Assembly (NCBI RefSeq): GCF_008364685.1
Contig: NZ_VTTL01000001.1
Span: 248,001 to 312,000, forward strand
DNA length: 64,000 bases
Direction of reading: 5' to 3'
Source of the DNA: Xanthobacter oligotrophicus
GTDB lineage: Bacteria; Pseudomonadota; Alphaproteobacteria; Rhizobiales; Xanthobacteraceae
Part shown: in pieces, positions 50,630 to 59,533 of the stretch
Position numbering within the stretch: the first letter of the stretch is position 1
Layout: every line of letters begins with the position of its first letter
Translations under genes and position numbers: made by a program
The notes under the pieces: generated by a model
What the model was told of the DNA's origin: nothing
The model's input: the letters and a program-made list of their open reading frames with translations, nothing else
Database searches by the model: none

Positions 50630-51630
50630 GCGCCGCGTCCCGTCACCCTCTCCCCGTGCAAAACCTGCCCCCCGCGGAAGCCCCGATCCCGGCCCCCTCA
50701 CTGGCCCCACCCCTGGCCATCTCGGGCCTTCACGTGGGCTATGGCGGGCGCGCGGTGCTGGTCGGCGTCGATCTCGTCGTGCCCGAAGCCACGGTGACGG
50801 CACTCACCGGCCCCAATGGTGCGGGCAAGACCACCCTCGTGCGCGCCATCTGCGGCCGCATCGCCCCCCGCGCCGGGACGGTGACGGTGTGCGGCGTTCC
50901 GGCAGCGGAAGGCGCCGCCCGGGCCCGCATCGGCCTCGCCCCGCAGGATATCGCCCTCTATCGCAGCCTGACCATTTCCGAGAATCTGGAGGTGTTCGCC
51001 AGCCTTGCCGGCGTGCCGGGCTCCACCGTGCCCGCCTGCGTCGCCAACGTGATGGTGCGCACCGGCGTCGCCGATCGCCGCAATGAGCGCATCGACCGCC
51101 TGTCCGGCGGCTGGCAGCGCCGGGCCAACGTGGCCGCCGCCCTGGTGGGCGACCCGCGCCTGCTGGTACTCGACGAGCCCACCGTGGGGGTGGACGCCCC
51201 CGCCCGCGCGGAGCTGGCAGCGCTGGTGCGCAGCCTTGCGGCACAAGGGCTCGGCATCCTCCTCGTCACCCACGATTTTGCCTTCGCCGAGGACGTGGCC
51301 GACCGCGTCGCCATCCTGAAGGATGGGCGCGTGGCCCTTGAAGGCGAGCTTGGCGCCCTCGTCGCCGCGCACTTTCCCGACCAGCGCCGGGTGGAGGCCA
51401 CCTTCGCCACCCCGCCCACGCTCAAGGGCCGGCAGGTGCTCGCCGCCCATGGCCTTCACCCCTCGCCTGACGAAACCGGCTTCAGCGGGGTGGTGGCGGA
51501 CACGCCGGCCGCGGCGGGCGATCTCATCGCCGCGCTGAAAGCGGCGGGGCTGGCACCCCGCACGCTCTCGCTTCAGGCCGCCGGGCTCGATGCGCTCTAC
51601 GCCTCCGTCACCCGGAAGCCGTCCTCATGA
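50626..51630 (+). CDS. ABC transporter ATP-binding protein
   Basis: The product is 334 residues from GTG 50626. A ~25-residue Pro-rich extension precedes the ATPase with Walker A GPNGAGKTTLV, signature LSGGWQRRANVAAALV, Walker B LLVLDEPTVGVD and the H-loop THDFAFAEDV. The C-terminal ~90 residues are an additional domain (LKGRQVLAAHGLHPSPDET...LSLQAAGLDALYASVTRK) similar to the tail of ABC-2 exporter ATPases (DrrA/CcmA-like). It overlaps the prenyl synthase and permease genes, so the three are coupled. It is not CcmA, which is about 200 residues. Confidence 0.9.
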   Translation: MSAASRHPLPVQNLPPAEAPIPAPSLAPPLAISGLHVGYGGRAVLVGVDLVVPEATVTALTGPNGAGKTTLVRAICGRIAPRAGTVTVCGVPAAEGAARARIGLAPQDIALYRSLTISENLEVFASLAGVPGSTVPACVANVMVRTGVADRRNERIDRLSGGWQRRANVAAALVGDPRLLVLDEPTVGVDAPARAELAALVRSLAAQGLGILLVTHDFAFAEDVADRVAILKDGRVALEGELGALVAAHFPDQRRVEATFATPPTLKGRQVLAAHGLHPSPDETGFSGVVADTPAAAGDLIAALKAAGLAPRTLSLQAAGLDALYASVTRKPSS

Positions 51631-52817
51631 TGATTGCCATCGTCCGGGCCATGGTGCTCACACTGATGCGCGACCGCGGCGCGCTGCTGATGACCTTCGT
51701 CCTGCCGCCGGTGCTGTTCGTGCTGTTCGCGGCGGTGTTCGCCGGCACCGGCGGGGAGGCGTCCAGCATCAAGGTGGCGGCGGCGCGGACCACGGACGCT
51801 CCCGCCGCCCGCATGCTGCTCGACGCCCTCGCCCGCGCGCCGGATGTCCACCTGACTCCGGTGGCGCCCGAGGACGTGGCGCAGCGCGTGGCGGACGGGC
51901 GCGCCGACGTGGGCCTGATCGTGCGCGCCGATGTGGCCGCCGCCACCGACAAGCCGCCGCTGGTGATCATCACCGACGCCGGCCGCAACGTGGCGGCAGC
52001 GCTGCTCGCTGCCCGCATCCAGCGCCTGTTCACCGAGGATCTGCCGGGCCTCGCCATGCGGCGGGTGGCGGGGCAGATCGAGGTGCTGGTGGGTCCGTTC
52101 TCCGCCGAGCAGAAAGCTCGGCTCGACGATTCGGTGTCCCGCGCGCCGGAGCTGGTGGCCCAGGGCGGAGCCGACCTGATGGAGCGCCAGCCCCTCGCCA
52201 GCCGCAGGGCCGAGCCGGGGGTGAGCTATTATGCCGGCGCCATCGCCATGCTGTTCCTGCTGTTCGCGGCGGTGCAAGGGGCGGCGAGCCTGGTAGATGA
52301 ACGCCGCTCGGGCGTGTTCGATCGCATCGTCATGAGCCGGGGCGGCGTGCTGGCGCTGGTGGGCGGCAAGCTCCTTTTCCTGATCCTGCAAGGGCTGGCG
52401 CTCGCCGCCGTGCTGTTCGCGGTGGCGCAGGTGGTGTATGGCGTCCATGTCATTCAGCATCTGGGCACCGTCGCACTGGTGGCGACGGCAGCCTCGGCGG
52501 CGGCGGCGGGCATTGCCTTGCCGCTGGCGGCCGTGGCACGCACCCGCCATCAGGCACAGACCCTCTCCACCTTCGCGGTGCTGCTGCTCTCGGCGGTTGG
52601 GGGCAGCATGGTGCCCCGCTTCCTGATGCCGGACTGGCTGCAGACGCTGGGCGTGCTGACGCCCACAGCCTGGGGCATCGAGGCGTTCCAGGGCGCGCTG
52701 TGGCGCGGCGACGGCCTCGGCGATCTTGCCTTGTCCCTCGCCGTGTTGCTCGCCTATGGCGCGGTAGGGGCGGGCTTCACCCTGTGGCTCATTCGCCGAC
52801 AGGTGAGGCTAGCCTGA
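51627..52817 (+). CDS. ABC-2-type transporter permease
   Basis: The product is 396 residues of the ABC-2 exporter permease family (YhhJ/YbhR type). TM1 (about 20-40, FVLPPVLFVLFAAVFAG) is followed by a ~180-residue extracytoplasmic domain and five more helices, with GVLTPTAWGIEAFQGALWRGDGL near the end, a signature of this group. It overlaps the ATPase stop by ATGA. The pair probably exports a hydrophobic compound, lipid or antibiotic; linkage to prenyl synthase suggests a prenyl-derived lipid, but this is inference. Confidence 0.88.
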   Translation: MMIAIVRAMVLTLMRDRGALLMTFVLPPVLFVLFAAVFAGTGGEASSIKVAAARTTDAPAARMLLDALARAPDVHLTPVAPEDVAQRVADGRADVGLIVRADVAAATDKPPLVIITDAGRNVAAALLAARIQRLFTEDLPGLAMRRVAGQIEVLVGPFSAEQKARLDDSVSRAPELVAQGGADLMERQPLASRRAEPGVSYYAGAIAMLFLLFAAVQGAASLVDERRSGVFDRIVMSRGGVLALVGGKLLFLILQGLALAAVLFAVAQVVYGVHVIQHLGTVALVATAASAAAAGIALPLAAVARTRHQAQTLSTFAVLLLSAVGGSMVPRFLMPDWLQTLGVLTPTAWGIEAFQGALWRGDGLGDLALSLAVLLAYGAVGAGFTLWLIRRQVRLA

Positions 52818-52905
52818 GGGCGAGCCTCACGCTCACCCCTGCGACACGAAATCCTGAACGGCGAGAGCGCTTCCCTCCGGCGCGCGGGGGCTTTAGAACC
52901 GCGCC

Positions 52906-53637
52906 ATGGCGATCCTCGACCTTGCCAACCCGGTCCGCTTCATGAGCCTGTCCGCCCGCATCCTGCCGTGGATCGCGGGGGTGGCGGTGGTGACGCTCGC
53001 CGTCGGCTTCTTTCTCGCCTTCCGCGCCCCGCCCGACTACCAGCAGGGCGAGACGGTGCGCATCATGTACATCCACGTGCCGTTCGCGTGGCTCGGCCTG
53101 TTCGGCTATTCCATGATGGCGGCGTCCTCCATCGGCATCCTGGTGTGGCGCCATCCCCTGGCGGACGTGGCCCACAAAGCCGCCGCACCCGTGGGCGCCA
53201 CCTTCACCGCCCTATGCCTCGTCACCGGCGCCCTCTGGGGCCGGCCCATGTGGGGCACCTACTGGGTATGGGACGCGCGGCTCACCTCCATGCTGGTGCT
53301 GTTGCTGCTCTACCTGGGCCTCATGGCCCTGCGCGCCGCCATCGACGACCCCAACCGCGCCGGGCGCGCCGCGGCGGTGCTGACCCTGGTGGGCTTCATC
53401 AACGTGCCCATCGTGAAATTCTCGGTGGACTGGTGGAATACGCTGCACCAGCCTGCCTCGGTGTTCCGCATGGGCGGCTCCACCATCGAATCGAGCCTTT
53501 TGTGGCCGCTGCTGGTCTGCGCCATCGGCTTCACGCTGCTGTTCGTGGCCCTGCACATGCTGGGCATGCGCACGGAAATCCTCCACCGCCGGGTGCAGGC
53601 GCTGGAAGCCCGCGCCGCCGCCGAGGCGATGGCCTGA
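52906..53637 (+). CDS. ccmC: Heme exporter/cytochrome c maturation protein CcmC
   Basis: This 243-residue inner-membrane protein has six helices and the tryptophan-rich heme-binding stretch WGTYWVWDARLTSMLVLLLLYLG. Conserved histidines are in IMYIHVPFAWLG and WWNTLHQPASV. It loads heme onto CcmE during cytochrome c maturation. The gene heads ccmC-ccmD-ccmG. It is not preceded by ccmAB as in many alphaproteobacteria; the upstream ABC pair is unrelated. Confidence 0.94.
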   Translation: MAILDLANPVRFMSLSARILPWIAGVAVVTLAVGFFLAFRAPPDYQQGETVRIMYIHVPFAWLGLFGYSMMAASSIGILVWRHPLADVAHKAAAPVGATFTALCLVTGALWGRPMWGTYWVWDARLTSMLVLLLLYLGLMALRAAIDDPNRAGRAAAVLTLVGFINVPIVKFSVDWWNTLHQPASVFRMGGSTIESSLLWPLLVCAIGFTLLFVALHMLGMRTEILHRRVQALEARAAAEAMA

Positions 53638-53659
53638 GCCGGCGGATGGACCACCTGTC

Positions 53660-53830
53660 ATGAGCCATTTCGCCTTCATCGCCGCCTCCTACGGCGTCGC
53701 CACGCTCGGCCTCGGCCTGCTCGCCGCCTGGCTGCTGGTCGACTACGGCCGCCAGCGCCGGACGCTCGCCGATCTGGAGGCGCGCGGCATCGGCAAGAGG
53801 TCCCGCCGCGAGACGGGGGATGCACCATGA
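53660..53830 (+). CDS. ccmD: Heme exporter protein CcmD
   Basis: The frame encodes 56 residues from ATG 53660: one membrane helix (AASYGVATLGLGLLAAWLLV) then a basic cytoplasmic tail. CcmD stabilises CcmC with holo-CcmE and the CcmAB complex. It starts 22 bases after ccmC and its stop overlaps ccmG by ATGA. Its small size explains why automated tools can miss it. Confidence 0.9.
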   Translation: MSHFAFIAASYGVATLGLGLLAAWLLVDYGRQRRTLADLEARGIGKRSRRETGDAP

Positions 53831-54429
53831 GCACACCCGACGAGACGCCCGGCGCACTGCGGCCCCGCCGCCGGCTATGGCTGGTGGCGCTGCCGCTGGT
53901 GCTATTTTTGGCCCTCGCCGGCCTGTTCTTCTCGCGGCTTGAGACCGGGGGCGACCCTTCGCGCATCCCCTCTGCCCTGGTGGGCAAGGCCGCGCCCAAG
54001 GCGGCGCTGCCGCCGCTGGACGGCCTGAAGGGTCTCGGCGGCGCGCCCCTGCCCGGCATCGATCTGGCGGCGCTCTCCGGCAAGCCGACGCTGGTGAATG
54101 TCTGGGCCTCCTGGTGCGGCCCCTGCCGGGACGAGCATCCCGTGCTCATGCAGCTTGCCAAGGACGGCCGCTTCAACCTCGTGGGCATCAACTACAAGGA
54201 CGCGCCGGAGAACGCCCGCCGCTTCCTCGGCCAATATGGCCTGCCCTATCAGGCGGTGGGCGTGGATCCCAAGGGCCGCGCGGCCATCGACTGGGGCGTC
54301 TATGGGGTGCCGGAAACTTTCGTGGTCGCGAAGGATGGGACCATCGTCCACAAGTTCGTGGGGCCGCTGACGCCCGAGGCGGTCAACACCACGCTGCTGC
54401 CGCTGATCGCCCGCCTTTCGGGAAGCTGA
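53827..54429 (+). CDS. ccmG: Thiol:disulfide oxidoreductase CcmG/DsbE
   Basis: The product is 200 residues with an N-terminal anchor (about 16-37, RLWLVALPLVLFLALAGLFF) and a periplasmic thioredoxin fold. The redox motif CGPC is at Cys97-Cys100 (WASWCGPCRDEHPVL), followed by the CcmG insert region GINYKDAPENARRFL and the cis-Pro segment YGVPETFV. It reduces apocytochrome c or CcmH so that heme can attach. It ends the ccm set. Confidence 0.93.
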   Translation: MSTPDETPGALRPRRRLWLVALPLVLFLALAGLFFSRLETGGDPSRIPSALVGKAAPKAALPPLDGLKGLGGAPLPGIDLAALSGKPTLVNVWASWCGPCRDEHPVLMQLAKDGRFNLVGINYKDAPENARRFLGQYGLPYQAVGVDPKGRAAIDWGVYGVPETFVVAKDGTIVHKFVGPLTPEAVNTTLLPLIARLSGS

Positions 54430-54480
54430 GCGGCCGCCACAAGGGTGACGCCGGCGGCAACTGGGATTATGGATTCCCAC

Positions 54481-55293
54481 ATGGCCTTTTCCCCTGACGA
54501 GATCGAACGCTACGCCCGCCACATCGTGCTCCACGACGTGGGCGGACCCGGACAGCAGAAGCTGAAGGCGGCGACCGTGCTGGTGGTGGGCGCCGGCGGT
54601 CTTGGCGCGCCGGTGCTGCTCTATCTCGCTGCGGCGGGCGTGGGACGGCTGATCCTTGTCGAGGACGACGTGGTCTCCCTCTCCAACCTCCAGCGGCAGG
54701 TCATCCACCGCACGCAGGACGTGGGCCGGGCCAAGACCGACAGCGCCGCCGACGCCATCTCCGCCCTCAACCCCCATGTGGAACTGGTGGCCCACGCGGT
54801 ACGGCTTGATGCCGGCAACGCACTGGATCTCATTGCCGATGCGGATGTGGTGGTGGACGGCTCGGACAATTTCGCCACGCGCTATCTGGTGTCGGACGCC
54901 TGCGTGCTGGCAAAAAAACCGCTGGTGACAGCGGCGCTCGGCGCCTTCGACGCCACGGTGACCACCCTGCGCGCCCATGAAACCGCGCCCGACGGGACCC
55001 CCAACCCCACCTATCGCTGCCTGTTCCCCGAGCCGCCGCCGGCGGGCACCGTGCCGGCCTGCGCAGAAGCCGGCGTACTGGGGGCGCTGGCCGGGATCGC
55101 CGGATCGCTCGCCGCGCTGGAAGCAATCCGCGCCGTGGTCGGCTTCGGCGAGGGGCTGGTGGGGCGCCTGCTGATGATCGACGCCCGCGCCATGCGCTTC
55201 GAGACCCTGAGCTACGGCTGGGACCCGGACAACCCCCTGACCGGCACCGGCGACCGCATCACCGACCTGTCGGCGCATGTGCGGACCCCGTGA
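54481..55293 (+). CDS. ThiF/MoeB/HesA-family adenylyltransferase
   Basis: The product is 270 residues from ATG 54481; upstream starts at 54469 and 54445 are less likely. ATP site GAGGLGAPVLLYLAAAGVGRL, the Arg finger region NLQRQVIHRTQDVG and DGSDNFATRYLVSDAC are E1-like motifs; the MoeB-type catalytic Cys lies in PACAEAGVLGALAGIAGS. The paired CxxC zinc motifs seen in E. coli MoeB/ThiF are not obvious. It activates the C-terminus of a sulfur-carrier protein for molybdopterin, thiamine or thiouridine synthesis. It lies 51 bases after ccmG. Confidence 0.88.
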   Translation: MAFSPDEIERYARHIVLHDVGGPGQQKLKAATVLVVGAGGLGAPVLLYLAAAGVGRLILVEDDVVSLSNLQRQVIHRTQDVGRAKTDSAADAISALNPHVELVAHAVRLDAGNALDLIADADVVVDGSDNFATRYLVSDACVLAKKPLVTAALGAFDATVTTLRAHETAPDGTPNPTYRCLFPEPPPAGTVPACAEAGVLGALAGIAGSLAALEAIRAVVGFGEGLVGRLLMIDARAMRFETLSYGWDPDNPLTGTGDRITDLSAHVRTP

Positions 55294-55320
55294 AGGGGAG
55301 CTCTCAGGCCATTGGAAAAT

Positions 55321-57288
55321 CTACATCAGCTCTCGTATTTTATCAGCCATACGCTGAACTAAGCTCGACCAATCTCCCGCTATCTGCTGCCGGAAGAGAC
55401 GCAAGGTCGGAAAGAAGACGGTTTTCTCGCCTTCACATCCCCAGCGCCAATCGGGTAAGGCCCGCAGGGCTACGAAGGTCAGAACGCCGCAGGCGCCCGC
55501 CACGTTCGCGAGCGCGGTGTCGGTGGTAAGCACGAGGTCGAGAGACTGCATCAGGCCGACCGTATCGACGAAAATGCCGTCCGTGTTAAAGCCCGCGTCA
55601 GGCCGGACGATGGCTCCGGCAAAAGGGACTTGCTCCAGTTGCTCGGTGCCCGCCCCGTGTTGAAGAGACACAAGGTTCACGCCCGGGATCGCCGCCAGCG
55701 GAGCGAAAAGCGCCAGTGGGATCGAGCGCCCCACATCCACGTTGCGCGACGGATTGCCCTGCCAGTTGATGCCGATGTTGAACGCGCCGTCCTGGCGCAG
55801 ATGGCGCCATCTGGAAACCCTGTCCGGTGGCGCGGTGAGATAAGGCGCGGCGGGCCACTGGGCCGGGTCGGGGGACACCAGATGGGGCAGGCTGCCGATG
55901 GGAGCCCAGCGCAGGCCCGGCATAGACTGGTCTATTCCCGATAGATCGGAGACCACCGGCACCCGGCCGTCGAGGTCTCGCAGCAACGGGATGAGACCAG
56001 GCCGCGTGAGCAGGATCGTGCTGATCCCGCGATCCGCCAGAATCCGCAGAAGGCGGCCGAAGAAGATCACGTCCCCTATCCCCTGCTCGCCCAGCACAAC
56101 CAGCACTTCCGGCGTTTCCCGCCCGTCCCAGCGCGTGAACGGAAGCGGGTTGAAGGGCGGCGGCAGTATCCTTTCGCGATGCTCGTATCCCGCCCAGCCC
56201 TCCAGCCAATGTCCTTGGGCGAGCTTTTCCATCCCATTCGCATACGAGACATAGGGGTGCCCCGGATCGACTTCCAAGGCATGCCCGATGGCCTTGCGCA
56301 TGTCTTCCCGACGGCCCTCATCCGCCAGCAGCCGGGCACGCGACACGTGCGCGGATGCTAGCCGCGGATCGAGCGCGAGCGCCGCTTCGATGTCGCCCAT
56401 GGCACCGGAAGCATCGTCCTGCGCCCGGCGCATTTCCCCGCGAAGCTGCAAGAGCATGGCTGATTTCGGGGCGAGAAGAAGGGCGCGCTCACACGCACTG
56501 CGTGCTGCGGGCATGTCCTCAAGAAGATGCAGCACGGAAATCAGGCGCGCGTGGAATGAAATGTTTTGAGGCGCAAGGTCGACAGCCTTCTCCAGGCTGA
56601 CACGGGCTTGCGCCCAATTCCCCAGCCCGAGCAGAGCTTGCCCGCGCAAATATTCGGCGTCCGCAAGCCGGGGGGCCAGACGAAGCGCCGCGTCGGCCGC
56701 GGCAATGACATCCTTGGGACGCTCAAGTTCCAGCAAGGTACCCGCCAGATTGACGAGATGCAGCGGCTGCCAGGGCTGTAGGGCGACAAGCGCTTCGCTA
56801 TCGCTTAGCGCCCCCTGCAGACGACCCATGCGCGCAAGGGCGCCGGCGCGGTTGGAGAGGGCTTCGATCGACCTGGGATCCGCCGCCAGGACGGCGTCAT
56901 AGCAGGCCACGCCCTCTACATATCGACCGAGGGCACAAAACGCATTGCCGGCTAGGAAGCGGGCTTCCAAGGGAGCCCCCTCAAGGCTCAGAGCAGCCTG
57001 GAAAGCGACGAGCGCCTTCTCCCAGTTACCCATGCCCTGGTGACTGGCACCAAGAAGGATCGCAGCATGGGGATTGCGCGGGTGAGCGTCCCGAAGGCGC
57101 CGCGCCGCTATGACGGCCTCCTTGGGCCGTCCCACTTGCAGCAGCTCGAAAATCAACAGGCGCTGGATATCGAACGACGCGGAATGCGCCTTTGCAAGCC
57201 GGCGATAGATTGCGAGCGCCTGTTCGAAATGCCCCGACCTGTGCAGGTCGGCCGCGCGGGCGAGCGCGCTTGAGACTTCCGGAGACAT
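55321..57288 (-). CDS. TPR protein with C-terminal glycosyltransferase-like domain
   Basis: This is a 655-residue protein. The N-terminal ~370 residues comprise about ten tetratricopeptide repeats (for example LGASHQGMGNWEKALVAFQAAL). The rest resembles a glycosyltransferase domain of the GT9/GT41-like Rossmann type (EVLVVLGEQGIGDVIFFGRLL; FNIGINWQGNPS; LVSLQHGAGTEQL; LDLVLTTDTALANVAGACG). Such TPR-GT proteins may glycosylate proteins or act in surface polysaccharide assembly; the target is unknown. Third-position G/C bias is slightly weaker than in neighbours, most clearly near the 3' end. It stands alone between convergent and same-direction genes. Confidence 0.75.
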   Translation of the reverse strand: MSPEVSSALARAADLHRSGHFEQALAIYRRLAKAHSASFDIQRLLIFELLQVGRPKEAVIAARRLRDAHPRNPHAAILLGASHQGMGNWEKALVAFQAALSLEGAPLEARFLAGNAFCALGRYVEGVACYDAVLAADPRSIEALSNRAGALARMGRLQGALSDSEALVALQPWQPLHLVNLAGTLLELERPKDVIAAADAALRLAPRLADAEYLRGQALLGLGNWAQARVSLEKAVDLAPQNISFHARLISVLHLLEDMPAARSACERALLLAPKSAMLLQLRGEMRRAQDDASGAMGDIEAALALDPRLASAHVSRARLLADEGRREDMRKAIGHALEVDPGHPYVSYANGMEKLAQGHWLEGWAGYEHRERILPPPFNPLPFTRWDGRETPEVLVVLGEQGIGDVIFFGRLLRILADRGISTILLTRPGLIPLLRDLDGRVPVVSDLSGIDQSMPGLRWAPIGSLPHLVSPDPAQWPAAPYLTAPPDRVSRWRHLRQDGAFNIGINWQGNPSRNVDVGRSIPLALFAPLAAIPGVNLVSLQHGAGTEQLEQVPFAGAIVRPDAGFNTDGIFVDTVGLMQSLDLVLTTDTALANVAGACGVLTFVALRALPDWRWGCEGEKTVFFPTLRLFRQQIAGDWSSLVQRMADKIRELM

Positions 57289-57402
57289 GCGATGACAGAC
57301 CCTCCCTCAACGTGAGATGACGATCCACGGTCACGAGTCCCAATTATCCCCTCCGGCCTGGCCCGCGCGAGCGCGGACCGACGCCTTTCCCTGCCCCCAG
57401 CC

Positions 57403-58404
57403 TCACAGCATGGCAGGCAGGACGCGGTCCGGCGGGCGGTGGCCGTCCATGAAGGTCTTGATGTTGACGATGACCTTCTCGCCCATGTCCACGCGGCCTT
57501 CCAGCGTTGCGGAGCCAAGATGCGGCAGCAGCACCACCTTGCCCTGCTTGGCGAGGCGGATCAGCTTCGGGTTCACCGCCGGCTCATGCTCGAACACGTC
57601 GAGGCCGGCGCCGGCCAGCTCGCCCGCCTCCAGCTGGCGGGTCAGGGCGTTCTCGTCGATCACCTCGCCGCGGGCGGTGTTCACCACATAGGCCTCGGGC
57701 TTGAGCAGCTTGAGCCGCCGCGCCGAGAGCAGATGATAGGTGGCCGGCGTGTGCGGGCAGTTGATGGACACGATGTCCATGCGCGCCAGCATCTGGTCGA
57801 GGCTGTCCCAATAGGTGGCGTCCAGCATCTCCTCCACGGCGGTGGGGAGGCGGCGGCGGTTGTGGTAGTGGATCTGCAGGCCGAAGGCCTTGGCGCGGCG
57901 CGCCACCGCCTGGCCGATGCGGCCCATGCCGATGATGCCGAGGCGCTTGCCCCAGATGCGCCGGCCCAGCATCCATGTGGGCGACCAGCCGAGCCATTCG
58001 TCCTTGTCGGAGATCACCGCCTGCGCGCCCTCGGCGAGGCGGCGGGGCACGGCGAGGATCAGCGCCATGGTCATGTCCGCCGTGTCCTCGGTGAGGACAC
58101 CCGGCGTGTTGGTGACGGTGATGCCGCGATTGAGCGCGCTCGCCACGTCGATGTGATCGACGCCGTTGGAGAAGGAGGCAATCAGCCGCAGGTTTTCCCC
58201 AGCCTGCGACAGGACCGCCGAATCGATGCGGTCGGTCAGCGTCGGAACCAGCACGTCGGCGGTCCGGACGGCCTCCACGAGCGCGGCCTGATCCATGGGC
58301 ACGTCGTCGAGGTTCAATTGCGCGTCGAACAACTCACGCATCCGGGTTTCAACCGAGTCCGGCAGCTTGCGCGTGACGACGACGAGGGGTTTGCGACGCA
58401 CCAT
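57403..58404 (-). CDS. D-2-hydroxyacid dehydrogenase (glyoxylate/hydroxypyruvate reductase type)
   Basis: This 333-residue NAD(P)-dependent enzyme has the Rossmann motif GMGRIGQAVARRAKAFG and the catalytic Arg in VNTARGEVID, Glu in GLDVFEHEP and His in LLPHLGSAT. Overall it resembles GyaR/GhrB proteins that reduce glyoxylate to glycolate or hydroxypyruvate to D-glycerate. Substrate preference cannot be set from sequence. The gene is monocistronic and divergent from the SH3-domain gene. Confidence 0.88.
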   Translation of the reverse strand: MVRRKPLVVVTRKLPDSVETRMRELFDAQLNLDDVPMDQAALVEAVRTADVLVPTLTDRIDSAVLSQAGENLRLIASFSNGVDHIDVASALNRGITVTNTPGVLTEDTADMTMALILAVPRRLAEGAQAVISDKDEWLGWSPTWMLGRRIWGKRLGIIGMGRIGQAVARRAKAFGLQIHYHNRRRLPTAVEEMLDATYWDSLDQMLARMDIVSINCPHTPATYHLLSARRLKLLKPEAYVVNTARGEVIDENALTRQLEAGELAGAGLDVFEHEPAVNPKLIRLAKQGKVVLLPHLGSATLEGRVDMGEKVIVNIKTFMDGHRPPDRVLPAML

Positions 58405-58557
58405 CGTTACTCCCCATTCCCCATTTCTTAACGCTTCTGGTCCCGTCTATCAGACAGACAGGGAAACACAAGGCGCCCTGCACCGCGTGCCCTTGACGCG
58501 CCCGGCGCAGCGGCGCACTCCCCCGTTTCGAGAGCAATACGAAAGGACGAGCCCGTC

Positions 58558-59109
58558 ATGCGCACGATGCGACCTCATCTGATGCGAAGCCTCAAGGCCC
58601 TTGCATTGGCGCTGGCGGTCACAGGGGGCGCGGGGCTCCAGCCCATCACCGCACGGCCCGCCCTGGCGGCCGAGGACGGCACCTCCGGCCTGCCGGTGCC
58701 GCGCTTCGTCTCGCTGAAGGCGGACAAGGTGAACGTGCGCAACGGCCCCAACAAGGACCACGACGTGTCATGGGTGTTCAACCGCGCCGGCCTGCCGGTG
58801 GAGGTGACCGCCGAGTTCGAGACCTGGCGCCGCATCCGCGATGCTGACGGAGCGGAAGGCTGGGTCTACCATTCCATGCTGTCGCTGCGCCGCACCGCAC
58901 TGGTTGCGCCCTGGCTGAAGGGCGAGACCGTGCCCATGCGCGATGCCGCCAACACCGACGCCAAGGTGGTGGCGCGCCTGGAGCCCAGCGTGCTCGGCGT
59001 GGTGAAAACCTGCGACGGCAAGTTCTGCCGGCTCATCGGCGACGGCTTCGACGGCTATGTGCAGCAGTCGCAGCTGTTCGGCATCTACCCCAACGAAAAG
59101 GTGGAATGA
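58558..59109 (+). CDS. Exported SH3-domain protein
   Basis: The product is 183 residues with a signal sequence (RSLKALALALAVTGGAGLQ); ATG 58582 is an alternative start. Two bacterial SH3-like segments follow: VSLKADKVNVRNGPNKDHDVSWVFNRAGLPVEV and VPMRDAANTDAKVVARLEPSVLGVVKTC, with WVYHSML and DGYVQQSQLFGIYP closing them. The SH3_4 family fold binds peptidoglycan or proteins in the envelope. No enzymatic domain is attached. Confidence 0.85.
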   Translation: MRTMRPHLMRSLKALALALAVTGGAGLQPITARPALAAEDGTSGLPVPRFVSLKADKVNVRNGPNKDHDVSWVFNRAGLPVEVTAEFETWRRIRDADGAEGWVYHSMLSLRRTALVAPWLKGETVPMRDAANTDAKVVARLEPSVLGVVKTCDGKFCRLIGDGFDGYVQQSQLFGIYPNEKVE

Positions 59110-59182
59110 CACCGCGACGGCCCGGCAGTTCCGGACCGCGTCTGGTTATGAAGCCCGTGCGGCGCCTGAGCGAACCCCTCTC

Positions 59183-59206
59183 GGCACCGGTCAAAGACCG
59201 GGGCCG
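59183..59206. terminator. Hairpin between convergent SH3 and ferredoxin genes
   Basis: CCGGTC and GACCGG around an AAA loop, extended by GGC/GCC past one mismatch. No T-run on either side. Confidence 0.4.
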
Positions 59207-59212
59207 TTGGGA

Positions 59213-59533
59213 TCAGCCCTGGGTCTCAGGGATGTTCAGAACTAGCCCGTCCAGCGCCGCCGTCAGCTTGATCTGGCAGGACAGGCGGGAACTGGGCCGC
59301 ACGTCGGTGGCGAAATCCAGCATGCCCTCTTCCATCTCGGAGGGCTCGCCCACCTTATTCGCCCAAGCCTCGTCCACATAGACATGGCAGGTGGCGCAGG
59401 CGCAGGCGCCGCCACATTCGGCGACGATGCCCGGCACGCCGTTGCGCACCGCCGTCTCCATGGCGGTCGCGCCCTCGGGCCCCTCGACCTGATGGGCGGT
59501 GCCGTTGTATTCGATGAAGGTGATGGCAACCAT
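59213..59533 (-). CDS. 2Fe-2S ferredoxin (adrenodoxin type)
   Basis: The product is 106 residues from ATG 59533. Cluster ligands are Cys40, Cys46, Cys49 and Cys86 ([20 protein letters not shown] and RLSCQIKL), with an additional Cys44. The C-x5-C-x2-C spacing matches adrenodoxin/FdVI-type ferredoxins rather than plant-type, which supply electrons to cytochrome P450s, Rieske oxygenases or iron-sulfur assembly. No partner is nearby. Confidence 0.92.
   Translation of the reverse strand: MVAITFIEYNGTAHQVEGPEGATAMETAVRNGVPGIVAECGGACACATCHVYVDEAWANKVGEPSEMEEGMLDFATDVRPSSRLSCQIKLTAALDGLVLNIPETQG

Noticed and set aside
50626..52817. ccmA and ccmB
   Set aside because: ATPase and permease are much longer than CcmA/CcmB, and the permease has a large extracytoplasmic domain of the YhhJ/YbhR type.
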